From Morinoia aosen (taxonomy: Eukaryota > Arthropoda > Malacostraca > Amphipoda > Talitridae): a DNA stretch of 64,000 bases. The stretch's first letter is position 1. The number at the start of each line of letters is the position of its first letter. The notes below the pieces were generated by a model, which was given only the letters and a program-made list of their open reading frames with translations, did no database searches and was not told where the DNA came from. Location: positions 67,082,201-67,146,200 of the forward strand of contig CM059562.1 in the NCBI GenBank assembly GCA_030386875.1, in the 5' to 3' direction. Below are positions 11,557-24,063 of this stretch, one piece after another. The translations under genes and the position numbers were made by a program.

Positions 11557-14500
11557 AGAGTGAGCGTACAAAAGTTATGAACATTAAGACCATAAACATC
11601 AGATTGACCTACGTCCGTAATTTCATTTTGTCTGAATCATTGTTATAGAAAACTGGCCTCATTTTTACTTAAATATAAAGATCCTTTTTCATTTATTACA
11701 GCATTGAAAACTAGGGAGTAAAAAGTTGTTTTAACTATCGCTTCGTTTATATCAGGTTGGAAAACCTGTACAAACGATTGGTGTTGAATTACACTAGGAT
11801 CAGTATAAAGAAAGTCTTAATTGTCTACACCAGTTACACAGCCAATTTATAGTCGCAACTCACAAGCACAGAGTCATCAATAGACGAGAATGGATATTAC
11901 GAATATACCATACTTGATAGTTTCTATATCCATATTAGTCTCTTCCTATTTTTAATACTATTATCATATTATAAAGTTGTTTATGTTTAACCAATATTAG
12001 CAACAAAAATCTTACTGTAGCGGAACCTGTGAATATCTATCGCAAATACACTCCCATTTCAGCCGTTCAAAACTATCATTTCAAAAGAAATAAATCCCTG
12101 AATAACAGTACAAAATTCCACAGATTTTTTGCTAGCTTGATTTCGGAGGACTAAATACTCATTTGGTTTCCGAAAATATTTATCGTAGAGAAGAACAGTA
12201 CGGGCGAGCATAAGTCTCATTTTCCGTCTCCAAAAGCACGCTGAAAACGATAAATAAACTGGAAATACCGAAATCCGCCGTGCCTCCGTCTCTCTTGCAG
12301 CCAAAGGACACGAAGGACCGGGGAAAAAACGTTTCTGTCTCCCTCATTCTCTTACGAAGTAAAACTTCCTAACACTTTATGAGCTTACAATGCATAGTGA
12401 TATGATTTTTCTCTAACAAAAGCATTATTTTTCATCAGTTCTTTCTTTCTAAAAGCTTCTTCCCTACTAAAGTACTCTATTATGTACAAACTTACGAGAA
12501 CTTACCCATAAAAAACATGAAATTTCTTAACAAATAAAATTATTTTAATTCGCACACACACTATGTTCTTAACATGTGCACAGACTGTCAATATGAAAAA
12601 GATTAGAAATCTTACGCACAGAAGTAAAAGTTGATTGTTACAGATCCTTAGGCTGCGTTACCATATTCTACTGGTGTGAATTCATCATTAAAAATTGTGT
12701 GAATGTGGAGCCTGTTTACAGTGAAGGCTTGAGAGCGATGCATATCAGGTGAGCTTGTATATTGCTGATCTGCAAGGGAGAAACAGATGGTAACCTTGTA
12801 AGGAGCTTGTTCGGCCCTCTGGAGATCTTCTTCTCCCTAAGCTGCTATGGCAGCATGACGACACACTTACGGCCTCGTAAATAATCGCAACGGATACAGA
12901 AGTGACTCGCAACTCGTGCCAAGCTTGATGCCTGCACGAGCTTGGTGTGAGAACGAGCGCTTGCTGTCGGGATCCAGACGCAGATCTACACCTAACAATT
13001 GACACAATTTTTCATGAATCATAAGTCAGTTCTTTAAGAAGCAATTAACTTCTTGTTTTTTCGAGTATTCTGCTGGTTAAATTCTGCGAGATTTGCCTCG
13101 GGATTTACGTCTGTTTGATCTGTCACACCAACAAACGAGAGCGTGTTTGCACAGGTTTAGATAAAAATACGTGGAAGGAAAGTCACCGCCCTGGGAGGCA
13201 CGGCCGCGTAATTCGTTTCATTTCACTTGTAAATCGTGTCAAGTGTGCCGCCAAACTTGCGACTCATGGCACCAGCGCGGGAGCAACATCATATTATGAA
13301 GGATTTCTTGTTTGCCTCCTGAACTGCTGCGCCGCCAACGCGAGCTGAAATATCGACTTGAATTTTAATAAAGGTCAGCCAGGCAGGCAGCCCGCAGCCC
13401 CGCATCCGCTCAAAACGAAGTCATGAGAAATTCTGCGAGAATGAAGGAAAATATTGGACACTGAGCCGCCAAGGTCTGAGTGGTGAACTGCTCGGGAGGA
13501 TGTGAAATGATGCTCAAATGAAAACATTATTGCCCTTGAGTTCACCTGAATAAATGTTAGTAAATGATATTTCTTATATTATCACCATTTCTATTGCTTC
13601 GCTAAATAATTTTGCTATTGTTTCTTTGTTAACTGATTTTTTGTTGTTCTTGTGTAAGTATTCAAATCCTTTCAGCATTGCTGGATAATGTTATCACTAG
13701 ATGTAAAAGACTTTATCTAACAGCGCTTTTTCAACAGCTGCTGCTATCATTACTAGTACAAATTCATTCACTTCTGTTTTTATCCTAACTCAGAATACTG
13801 AGGGTATTTCTGTTGTTATCCCCATTATCACTACGAGGTACTATCAGAAAGCTCTCAGACTAGGTTCAGTGATATTTTTTTAGTTAGCCAGGTCAATTTC
13901 CTCATATTCAAAGTAGTCTCCGAGCAAATCGATACAAAGAATCCTGCTTTTTCCTGTGCCTGAAAAGTGTCAAAAAAAAACATTTTTTGAAGGCAGTAGA
14001 GCGCCTCTTGTGATTCATCTGAATGTTACAGCAATATCAAACTGGTCACCTTTCATGTGAATTTTCATTTTCGGGATTCTGGTGAATAATGAGAATGTGC
14101 GACGGCGGCCATATTGCTTTGAGTCAAAATTTTGCAGTTTTCATTGCTAGTGTATTGTTGTCATGCAATAGCCAGTTTTGGTTTTTATAATACATTTATG
14201 TTCGGTACTTCGAGTACTGCTTTTTTCGTCGCACGTTCTCTCTTAGCTTCTCTAACTTTTTCATTGATCTCGAAGTAATATGAAAACGTTCGTAAGTAGT
14301 TTGCCAAGTATTGAAAGAAATATTATGTGAGCTTGTTTCCCAAATTTATCAGTTGTAGTAGAATTCGCTCAAATCGTACACCGAACGTAACCTCGCAATT
14401 CTGCGCAACTCGGAACAAGGAATAATTTGGCATTACATAATCAGAAACATCGGTTTGTGCAGTCACGTCCGACAGCCGTGACGGGCGCAGTCCTCGAACT

Positions 14501-15822
14501 TTCTGATGACACCTCCTATTAGAACACTCGTTATTCCCAAAGAGAGGAACTCTCGTAGAAAAATTAACACTTTCACTTAACTAAATTCTTAAAACCTCAA
14601 ATCTAGTCATTTACCGCCCATGGTACCGCCCTCGACGCAAAATTGCGTGTGAACAACTTACGATACATTCACTATTACATCACCACGCGAGGAACGGACA
14701 ATTCTTCAGACTGCAAATGTATACTAAATTTATAATACTGAGTGAAACATTCAAAAATAATTTCCCCAAAATATCTCCAGTTTGCAAAAGCAAACAATGA
14801 TGTTTATCGTCACATTTCCCCCGTGAAGGATTTACTGCTCAGGTCAAGCATGAGTCGAACACTTCACAACAGCAACCTAACGTCGTGCACCTGTGTAATA
14901 AGTACATCAATTCATTAAATTAACTTCGGCATTCCGCTAACGAGTTTTGATATATTTGAATACATATTCATGCTAGATCATTCATGTCAGCTGTAAGGTA
15001 TCGTAAAGGAGGACTGAAATATTTAAAAGAAATGAGGAGGGCCTTTTTCTTAAATGTAATGGTATTACTTCCAGTCTTCGTTTTGTGTAAAAGCCGTCAT
15101 CCTTGCGCAGCTTCATGTAGACTGTGGACGTAACAGTAGTGAGGTGCTTCGGCTTCAGTATACCAGAGCAGGAAACTAGTGAAAGACTGATACCATTCCT
15201 GACAGTTGGATCTACCCTGCCATAGTCGGGTGCTAGGCTATGAGAATGTATTAGATTTCTCTTACGGTGACCGAAACTTCAAATTCAGCTATTAAAAATT
15301 ACACTCTTCAAAGTGATAAAAATTTTGAATAAAGTTAATCAGCGTTTGATGAATGATAGTTTTTATTTATGATCGTTTTTTATACCTGGCCTTCAATAAT
15401 AAATTTATTAACAGATTCTTATGCTAATTTGTACCCAAATCGTTTTGAAAATAGGACACATAAATTTCTCGGACCGTCACCGCATCTAACGTGTACCTAG
15501 GTAACGATGTTGCTAATGAAACTTATTTTCAAGTCGACCCATGGGGTCTAAAAACTAGACATGATAGTCTGATATTTTAGGGCAATAGTTTACCAGTGAT
15601 ATTCATGATTCTTAGTAATAGAATGGAACCTGTAACGAAATTGAACTCAAAACGCATTTTTCTCGATGGTAGAAGCAAAAGCAACGCATCTTCGTATTAA
15701 ATGTTTGATCAAAGCCTCTCGGCGCTAAAAGTTATAGATAATTTTATAATTTGATCCATGTGCATGCTTTTTTCAATTTCCTTCAGTATTGAATCGTTAT
15801 AATCCAATTTTTAGATTTGCAG
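11557..15822. other. no gene recognised
   Basis: AT-rich with isolated GC-richer patches at about 12290-12340, 12820-12990, 13090-13500 and 14460-14520. Short frames on both strands cover the patches (for example 12745-13005 minus and 13115-13348 plus), but none has a clear start plus splice context or a known motif. Confidence 0.5.
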
Positions 15823-16080
15823 GAACGACCAAATAGCTGCAGTATTATTGCACACTTTGTTCAATACTATCCCACGTATGGTTTCGTCCTCCAAGTCGCA
15901 GCAATGCGTTGCGTTTCGCATCTCTGTCACATCCTGAAGTTCTGCTGGTCGCACACAATAAGCAGCGAAGGTCCGAGCCAAGCAAGAACTTCTAACCTTA
16001 GTCAGTCGACTCGTGACCTAAAGTTAAGGGCGTGCGTCTCATTCTTGCTTGGCGTGAATTTTGCTCTGATCGACAAGTGA
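15823..16080 (+). CDS. candidate terminal exon, unrecognised
   Basis: The frame begins in phase 0 immediately after a 3'-splice-like sequence (CCAATTTTTAGATTTGCAG, ending at 15822) and is open for 85 codons to TGA. The patch is GC-richer than its surroundings. The translation is Cys/His-containing near residues 28-45 but shows no recognisable domain. An antisense frame (15998-16321 minus) is also open across the second half, which weakens the case, since GC-rich patches lose stops on both strands. Confidence 0.2.
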   Translation, partial: ERPNSCSIIAHFVQYYPTYGFVLQVAAMRCVSHLCHILKFCWSHTISSEGPSQARTSNLSQSTRDLKLRACVSFLLGVNFALIDK

Positions 16081-16576
16081 AATATTGATGGACCAGAGTC
16101 GGAGGACCATAAATCAGCGAGCCCAGCGTCTGGAGACTGACGTGCCTGCGCTCTGCGCGCCTCAGAACAACAAGCCTTATTGTGGCGCTCCAGATGACCG
16201 TTGCAAGAGACGCAAGCCCATGCGTGAAAAAGCGTGTGTCGCTCCTCTCAAGCTTTTTGCTCGCCTCTCGTGCTAATAGTGAAAGTCTCCACAATATGCG
16301 ACGAGAAGTCCAACCTTGCAATGATACAGAGAAAACTTTCTGGGTATAAATCCCTCACCACAAGAATTTATTCCCTGTGACAAGAATTACTTTGGTTTGT
16401 GGGATAATCATTTATTTCTTTGCTCCTTCAGTTGAAAATGGGTAAAATTTAACAGTTTTGTGATCTGGGGAAATTGCGCACACGATAACCTTTTGCTCTG
16501 GAAAATGTGCTCATCCTACACCTCGACAAGCAACGCAAGTTCGGAATGAATGTCGGATATATTATTCAGGTGGTGG

Positions 16577-16774
16577 TCATGTATCCATGGTTCCGTAAGG
16601 AAAGGTTAAACAGATCATCGGCACGGAACATGTTGCCCTGGCTCTGTTGGAACAGCCACCCCCGGAGCGACAGTCAAGATAGACATTTTGGGGAGTTCGG
16701 TCGCACAACGCACCACGTGGGCTCGTGTAAGTGTCGCCGCGACAAGCTCTTTGAAGAATTTCGACATTCGTCAA
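16577..16774 (-). CDS. candidate Cys-rich coding patch, unrecognised
   Basis: An open frame of 65 codons with GC-rich codons and six cysteines; the middle reads CDRTPQNVYLDCRSGGGC (about residues 24-41). The plus strand (16507-16806) is open across the same stretch, so the strand is uncertain. No ATG context or clear splice sites were found and no family was recognised. It could be part of a secreted-protein exon or only a GC-rich patch. Confidence 0.17.
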   Translation of the reverse strand: MTNVEILQRACRGDTYTSPRGALCDRTPQNVYLDCRSGGGCSNRARATCSVPMICLTFPYGTMDT

Positions 16775-16806
16775 CGTCCCAAAGCGAGACTACCTCATCA
16801 AAATAA

Positions 16807-19800
16807 TTTACTCATGATGATGATGGACTTCCAGAATGTCTTCTAGGAACGGCACGGTCTAGTTGCTCTAAATATTTGAATAAATCGGGAAAAATATAGA
16901 ACACATCGAGCACACATAGAATTTGTCATTGATAGAAATTTCTCTTAGCTCGCATTGTGTTCATGAAGTGCATGCAATGATTTAGACGTAATGGATGGTA
17001 AAGTGTGTCCTAATTCCACAAGAAGTAAAAAATCACGAGGCAAACTTATATTTAGTCAATTCACTTTTTTCTTTGAGTTGCAAACATTTTACAAGGTAAT
17101 GATTTTATAACTTTGAGTATTGATTTATTTACCCTCATTTTATTTTTTAATTAGTGCAAAGAAATTTCTTATGAGTAGTATAATACTATCAGCATTTGAA
17201 ACTGCCTGAATTGGCTGCCATATTTTCCTCCAATAATATTACTAAAAATAATACCTATTTCGGATAAGAAATTTTATGGATTTTTTTGTTTCTTTAATCG
17301 TGTGAAAATAACTTATTCATCTCACAATTCTGCAAGATTATAAAAATTGTGATTTAGGCTGCTATTTTATGTTGATGGGTGCGAAATGTTACCACCGTAA
17401 ATTTATGCATTGTAAATATATTTCAGCATTGTTTTATTTGGGGCAACATTCCCAGGTTTTGGACCGCCATCGCGTGTCTTCAACGCAATGCAAATTTTAG
17501 TGCGCTGGTTGTTTTTAGAATGTAAAAAATTCACACTTGATTTAAATCGAATCAAATAATTAAATTAATTCAATTGAGTTTAGAGAATTCTAAAAAGAAA
17601 AAAGTTTAGGGTATTCATGTTCAGTCAGAGGCTTAAAGTATTCTTATCACTTAAGTTTACTGTAAGCCTAGGTGATGTGGAGTTAGGAGAGACGGTTTAA
17701 TTAATAAAAAGTCCTTTTTAAAACTGATAAAAAAGTAACAGACTCAAATGCATCATCGTTTGTTTTCCCAGTGCGGCTATGAGGGAAATGAAAGCTTAAG
17801 TTGTTGGCCGACATCAGATTGTCATTGAGAACTTTCAGACATTTGTAATTGGTTTCTTTGTGATTTTTTTTAGGAACGTTTCAAATTTACTTCGTTTTAT
17901 ACCCAATTATTTCCGCAAAGTAAAGTTCAATTTTGTTAATAAAATAATCTTATATTATTCTGATGCCTGGTATATACGTCAGGTTTGGTTATGATAGCCA
18001 TTCGCCCGGCAAACGAAGAGTTTTGGCATTTGTCATACGGAGAATTGTCCTGGGAAAGGGGCCAGGACAATGTCTTACTACGGTAGTTGTTTACGGGACA
18101 ATTTTCGGAGAACCAAAAAACTGGCTGTGAAGAAGCATTTTCAGTTCAAATCCTTGATAGGATGGAGTGTGAAGAACACAGCCAAGTTGCAGAAAGCTTC
18201 AATATATCTTCAGTATATCTATTGATAACAGCTTTTTCGGAAAATTCGCAACATGTGTTAAAACTAATGGTGGAAAAATAGCAAAGAACTAAAATGGAGA
18301 ACGTATCACAGTATTGGGACGTGAAGCCAAAATATTTATAAAATGTCTGCTCTGTCGGAATCGCTTGAAACAAAATTCATTATCACTCTGAAAAATGTGT
18401 GTAATAATAACAAAAGAGGTTCGGAAGAGGCATATGACTTGCAACTTAAAAAACAGTGTATAGTATAGAATTTTAAAAGGAAACAGAGCTCAGAGGCTGA
18501 AAAATTATACAAGATCACGTGAGTCAATCTTCGTCTCTTACAAACCTCTGGAACCTTGTTAATACCTACGTACAGGAAGCCCATGCCCCGTACAGCGTGC
18601 ATTCAGCACTTGAGTTTCTCAGAGCTTGTCAGTACGACAACTTCAATCAAGAATTCCTCGCCCCTACCAATTCATCGCTACCCAGCATCCCGCAAGACCT
18701 TGAATACGCTGATGAAAACCACCGAGCAATCTTGGTTCGCAGATCATCGTAACATCAATCTGCACCTTCCCGCAAGCGCAGAAACGAGATCTCAACATAG
18801 CAGAACTGTTCTTGTTTTTGCTGGAAAAGACACCGAGGAACAAATTTCGAGCGTCATCATCCCTTATGTATTGGCAAATGATTTAGTGTAAGAATGAAAT
18901 AAACTCTACGACAGACACTTATTTACCAACATTTACCAAGCAAAGCAGTTTTAAAAGCATTCGATGACACACAACACTTTAGTGATTAAATTTCGTACAC
19001 ATATTGAGCTTCATATTGTTTTTCCGAGTCCTTATGACTTCTAAAATGATTTTGATATCATAGTTTTTTAGCACCTGGCGTTTTTTAGTAGTGCTTGTAT
19101 ATCGCACCGCAGCTCTCTCGCTCCCGCACTTTGATGAGAAGGCTTGGTACAGCACAGGGCAATACCAAACTGAATGAGCTACTCTTATTTTCTTTCATTC
19201 CTGTGTTCTTTCCCAATCCTTACACACTTTTCTCACTCAACAATCCCTCTTCTCAGGTTACTGTCAGTTCTTATCTCTCTATTATTTTGAAACATTAATC
19301 TATCACGGCTGGCTTTTTAATGAGTTTGGATCGTAAATGATTGATTTTTTTGTACAAGTGGCTTGTGACCAAATGCTTTCGTGAACCATTGTGATAAAAT
19401 GAACTATTACAATGCAGCGAGATATGTTTTGATTGGATTGGCATCCAAAATTGAACGACGCATGAAAATCCAAGTAATGTCAGTGAACCTAAATGTGTGT
19501 TTCATTGTATAATATAAACATGTGCATTCTTTTCTCCATCCATCCCATTACATCGGGTTGGAATGGTTGCTGGAGCACGAGATCTCCCTAGATACAATTC
19601 GCAGCCTTTATTTTCCTAAAGATTTATTTGCTTACTCTCTAAAGTCCTTATTTTCACTAGGATTGCGTCACTTATTGGTCTTTCTCTGATCTAAAATAAA
19701 ATATGACGAAACACTGTAAATAATTTTCTCTGCGAAATGGTTACAAATATGCTCTGTGACTTAGTCTTCACGAGGCCAAATGAAACTTGCGGATGAAAGT

Positions 19801-21511
19801 AGAGCCAATCGTTCATGTCCATCTGGGAAGCAAGAAATGTATTTAACAATAAATAGAAAACGCATCCGTTTTTATTTTGTGGTTGCAAAATAGAAGTGAA
19901 ATTTTGTTGCACTGCTAACATCTGGGCATGAGTTTTACTATGAAGATATGTAAGTTAAAAAAGATGTTGAGCTGCATTTGAGTGTGTTGCTTCTATTTCA
20001 CATTTAGGTGTGTGTGTTTCTCGGTCCTTTCCATTTCATACCAAGCAGTGAATATTCAGTGCATCAGTCTCCAACTTTAGAATCCCTTTAAATACAGCAC
20101 TAATCTCAGCGAGCAGGTAGTCCTGACTCCCTTCCTACCTTTTGTTAGGTTCAGCTCGTCAATTTTCTCAGACTTAACGGAACGAAAGAGAGGGTATCAA
20201 GAAACTATAATCCACCAGTGTAAGTTTGCGTCATTTCTCCACGTCACGTCCAAAATTTCGGGACTCAGAGCAAATCAAACTGGAATTACTGCTGGGTAAT
20301 AAAAAATTACACAGTGCATCCTAAAATTTCAACAGGAATACTCACAAATAAAATAGACACTTTCAATGAACTAGAAGCCATAAGACAACCAGAAGAGGTT
20401 GTGTAATGAATAATCTACTCGATGTTTCATTTTTAATTTGACGGAGTTATTAAACACAGCTTTAGAGAAACTGTTCAGGAAGTCGTTTAGATGAAAGGAT
20501 TAAGCAAATCAGCATTCAGGAGAAGTACTTTATTACCAAGATAAATCCTACAGTTGAGCGACTACAAAAATTTCTCCTTCAGCTCTGTAAGCAAGAATAA
20601 TTGCAAAGCTCTCGGCAGTTTTTGTTGATGCGCGAGACGTAGGCCAAATGTCTGATAAAGAGGAACATTAAGTCACGCTTTACTCAGGTCTCTAAAGAAC
20701 TGATCAACTCACTGCAAGGAATATTTTACTCCACTGATTGATGGCCCTGATATATCTGTGCTAAAAACACACTACTTTCCCAGGCGAACACCTCATAGTA
20801 ATATATATCTGATTAAGTGTACTGATAAACTGACATGGATTGAGGGTGCCCAGACAGATGAATCACTCTAGGCATGCTCAGCATTCAGCTTACACATTCA
20901 CTGCGCGAGTATAATGCATGCTTTGGCATTCAGACTATATTCTAAAACGACTATCCTGCTTCAAGTCAGTAATGGCATGAAATAAATTAACTATTTTTGT
21001 AAACATGATGCTGTTTCGTAAACAAACGGCTAATGGAAAAACTGACTCGGGTTAATTAATATTCGTAGTCTACTCAGTCCTTAAGTCCTCCCCCCCAAAA
21101 AATTGACAACAGCCCCAAACAAATTTGTATCTTTATGTGTGTTCTATTATTATTCCGATTAAGAAGTAACGCGATTTTTCTAATAACCTTCTCAATTTTA
21201 GTTTACGTCTATGCCATTTTTGCTAGTATTTCAAGGTAGAACTGAATAAAAACTGTGTTGTTGTTTTATGTTTCACTTATATCAGCAAGCCAGGCTGATA
21301 GTAAGAAAAAATAGCCTCAGCCACTTGAAAAAGTTTCAAGTTAAAATTTTAAGACATGTATCTATCCAGTATGAGGACTTGAATCCGGGCGGCAAGGTAG
21401 ATTTTTGCGGGCATCGTTCACGCCTGTAATGAATGGCATGACAATGGTATAGGCCGCAACCTACTTCTTCACTGTCGCGGAATCTACTCGTAGATTAGAT
21501 TAGATCAGATT
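16807..21511. other. no gene recognised
   Basis: Strongly AT-rich. It contains a perfect 10-bp GC-rich hairpin at 18044-18071 and overlapping short plus-strand frames at 18519-18891 without motifs. Nothing else is supportable. Confidence 0.5.
18044..18071. repeat. 10-bp perfect inverted repeat
   Basis: ATTGTCCTGG (18044-18053) and CCAGGACAAT (18062-18071) pair perfectly around an 8-nt G-rich loop (GAAAGGGG). A related GGGACAAT occurs about 25 bases downstream. This could be a binding palindrome or a chance hairpin; no transcript evidence can be read from the sequence. Confidence 0.6.
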
Positions 21512-21857
21512 ATTAGTTAGTTTAAGCCTCCCTATCCGCAACAAAGGCGATCCAAAGAGAGGAAGGAAGAAGGCACCATATAGTATGGAGTTAAGGGAAC
21601 GCCGAATCCATGCAGAAAGGGCATAGAAACAGTAAGATGAGAAAGAAGTTCATGAAACAAGATCAAAGTTGAAGAAGAAAGTAGTAGGTGCTGAAAAAAT
21701 AGGACAGCAGTGAACCGAAAAAGATGGTTCTTGAAACAAAAAAATCATATTATCTCAACAAAAAGAAGGCCTACCTCACTCTCAGCTCGGGCCTTCACAT
21801 TGTCCCCCTGGGAGCGCTAATTCCCATAGATACAATAATTGTATCCCCATGAGGGGA
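21512..21857 (+). mobile_element. dispersed repeat, copy A (unclassified)
   Basis: This segment aligns over its whole length, on the opposite strand, with 61394-61803. Shared landmarks in order: TTAGTTAGTTT, GCCTCCC, GGCACCATATAGTAT, AGGGAACG, GAAGAAGAAAGT, TCAGTGAAC or CAGTGAACC, TCAACAAAAAG(A/T)AGGCCTAC, CTGGGAGCGCTAATT and ATACAATAATTGTA. Copy A lacks an internal tandem insertion found in copy B. One segment (21573-21608) reads APYSMELRERRI and is conserved at protein level with copy B. Class unknown: a LINE or DNA-transposon remnant, or a SINE-like unit. No terminal repeats or poly-A are obvious. Confidence 0.85.
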
Positions 21858-22352
21858 ATCTACTCGAATGTTTAGTGCCGCACCTGCAGGTTTTTTATCT
21901 CAGACCATTCCCAAGCGCAACTACACAGGTGCCGCAAAAACTCAACACATCTTTGAGGAAAGTCTTGTTCTAACAGGGAATGATTCTTTTGTAAAATGAA
22001 TTTGGTTTGCAATAGGAGAGAAGTGGAAATTCGTCCCTGGTAAAAGTGTGCCCTCTCTTTCATTTCCCATAAGAGCAGTAACTATTCGTCCCTGACGGAA
22101 GTGTGCACTCTCTTTTATTTCCTATGTGTGGAACATATTCGATGTCAAGGTCTTGACTTTAGAAAAGAGACCTCAAGTCTCTCAGCCTAATCTGTCGACA
22201 AAGCTTCAAATGTGTTCTCGAGCAACTTAAATTTTTTGTTTCAGGTCCAAGTTGCTCACACCCGTCCTTTTTGGTCCAATGATAGTCGTTAGCCGCCTGC
22301 GAGTGAAATTCTAGTGTTTTAATTGATTTTTTAGAGCCCCTCTGATAATTTA
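21858..22352. other. no gene; contains a two-copy 55-bp repeat
   Basis: Apart from the direct repeat at 22029-22128, I see no supportable feature. Confidence 0.5.
22029..22128. repeat. two-copy direct repeat, 55-bp period
   Basis: Copy 1 (22029-22072) and copy 2 (22084-22128) share ATTCGTCCCTG, AAGTGTGC, CTCTCTTT and ATTTCC in the same order with a handful of substitutions. This is a simple tandem duplication with no recognisable function. Confidence 0.8.
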
Positions 22353-22507
22353 ATGCTCACGAGGACGGGAAGTCTCTCGTTCTACATTGGCTGCATGGGA
22401 TGCCGCGGAGGGACGAGCAGGCAGAGTAAGAACTGCATCAGCAACGTGTTCGACTTAGCTTCGCTCAACTTATCTCAACGGAAAAAAGTCCGGCCGTGGG
22501 TTGTCAG
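22353..22507 (+). CDS. candidate first coding exon, unrecognised
   Basis: An ATG opens a frame whose first ~50 codons are GC-rich and exon-like, including a run with many C/G-ending codons around GCMGCRGGTSRQSKNC (residues 13-28). After CAG|GTTAAC at 22507/22508 the same frame continues open to 22646 but turns AT-rich, so an exon end here is plausible. A second donor-like site (GTAAGA) lies inside. There is no known motif; the Cys/Gly-rich section is the most distinctive part. Nothing nearby supports a function. Confidence 0.27.
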
Positions 22508-23589
22508 GTTAACTTTTTACGAACCAAAGCCTTCAAATTTGTTTTTCCAAAAAATTAACTATAAATACCGCCCTGCATCTGGCTTTGCCGGTCAAGTTGC
22601 TGTGTGCTTGCGGATTTTAAGTTCAAGTTCGCAAACATCTGTGTGAAATTCCGACCAATGTGTTAGCTCCTGAGCTACCGGAATTTTAACTTATTTTCTC
22701 ATCGAATTGTGATACATCAAAATTATTGTCATTTTATATATTTTCTCACATGAATACTTCTTCATCTTCCTTATTATTTCAATATATTTCAATGTGATTT
22801 CCTCAATAGAGTGAACTTTCAAGTTAAACGTCATCACCTTAAGCGAACCTTAACTCATATATACGAACAAAATTTGTCTCAGTTATTACCGGTCATCTAA
22901 CGCTTGAATCCCACATCTAATTAGCTGAATATCTGAGACTCATTTGTGTTTGCGTAAGTTGAGGTTTCAATAAAATTTTGTATACCCCTAGAATCACCTG
23001 TATAGCCCTGAGTATTGTAGTTCATTTTTTTTATTCAAGCAGCATTACTACTACAAACACGTAGCATTTCTTTAGAGATCAACGGGTGCTAATTTAGCGC
23101 ATTGAATCTCTTTGTTTCTTATTAGTAATTTAACAAGACGAATTCAGCTTAAACCAACCACGTTCTTAAAAAAACTTCAGCAAAATTGTTAAATTGCTGT
23201 AATTAAACTTATGTTATATATTTGTACCATATTCTTCCGGCTCTGTTAGTTGTCTTGAATTTGTGAAATTTGGTTCATTTGGATCAATTTGAGGCTGAAA
23301 TTTGACAGTACTGCAAGACTTCTTCTTGAAATAAATTATCCAATCTGAAAAATTCTTGCTTTCTGACTCTCACTAATCAAAACCTTGGCATTTCTTTCGC
23401 GCGTTGGAAAAATTAGTAAAGCGCGAACCTTGGATTTCTCAATCTGAGAATGCCATCTGTCTCCTAGGAGGCGTTTAAAATAAAAATAAAAATTTTAGAC
23501 TCAAATACAGTACAATTTTAGGTCTGATAAAATTCGCTTTAATTTGAATTTATCTTCAATAACATATTGTTTTAAATTTTTGCAGTCAT
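22508..23589. other. no gene recognised
   Basis: AT-rich DNA with many stops in all frames. I see no repeat, RNA gene or coding signal. Confidence 0.5.
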
Positions 23590-23735
23590 TAATGATTAAA
23601 CCTATGTGTTGTTGAAATGAATTTCATCGAAGCTTTAATTGTAATTAGTGAGTAAACCCACATGTAGTTGAAACGTACTTAAATAAAACTATCGCTACCA
23701 TACGCGAGTGAACCCACATTTTATTCAAAAGTCGG
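23590..23735. repeat. degenerate tandem repeat, ~55-58-bp period, 3 copies
   Basis: Three diverged units with anchors ATTAAACCTATGTG, AGTAAACCCACATG and AGTGAACCCACATT near 23594, 23649 and 23707, each followed by a TTGAAA/TTCAAA block. It lies directly before a second array with a different period. Confidence 0.65.
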
Positions 23736-23756
23736 CCCAACTCGTGACCTCAAACC

Positions 23757-24060
23757 GAATGAAAACCAACATGCTACCAGCATGGCTTAAAAATTTCATG
23801 CGAGTTACGGTTGTAGTCTCAGTGAAATTTAAAGATCGTTAAATGGAAACCAATATGCTAACAACATGGTTTCCGGTATTTTTAAAAGTCCTGAATGTAT
23901 AGTTTCAGCAAAATTTCAAGATTATTAATTTAAAACCAATATGCTAACAGCACGGCTTAAAGCTTTTATTATGAGTCATCAGTGCAGTTTCAGGGAAGTG
24001 TGAAGGTTGTGAATGCTTTTCATGAAAGTCATGCATGAAGTTTGAGTAAAATGTGAAGGC
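23757..24060. repeat. degenerate tandem repeat, 85-bp period, 3+ copies
   Basis: Anchors AAAACCAACATGCTACCAGC (23762), AAACCAATATGCTAACAAC (23847) and AAAACCAATATGCTAACAGC (23932) are 85 bases apart. Each unit also carries an AGTTTCAG or AGTCTCAG block followed by an AAATTT or AAGTGTGAAGG block. A partial fourth tail (AGTTTGAGTAAAATGTGAAGG) ends at about 24058. The array runs straight into the coding-like frame at 24064. Confidence 0.8.
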
Positions 24061-24063
24061 TGA

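Noticed and set aside
11271..11648. Overlapping 91- and 99-codon frames on opposite strands
   Set aside because: Both are kept open by the 36-bp minisatellite; neither has supporting sequence outside it.
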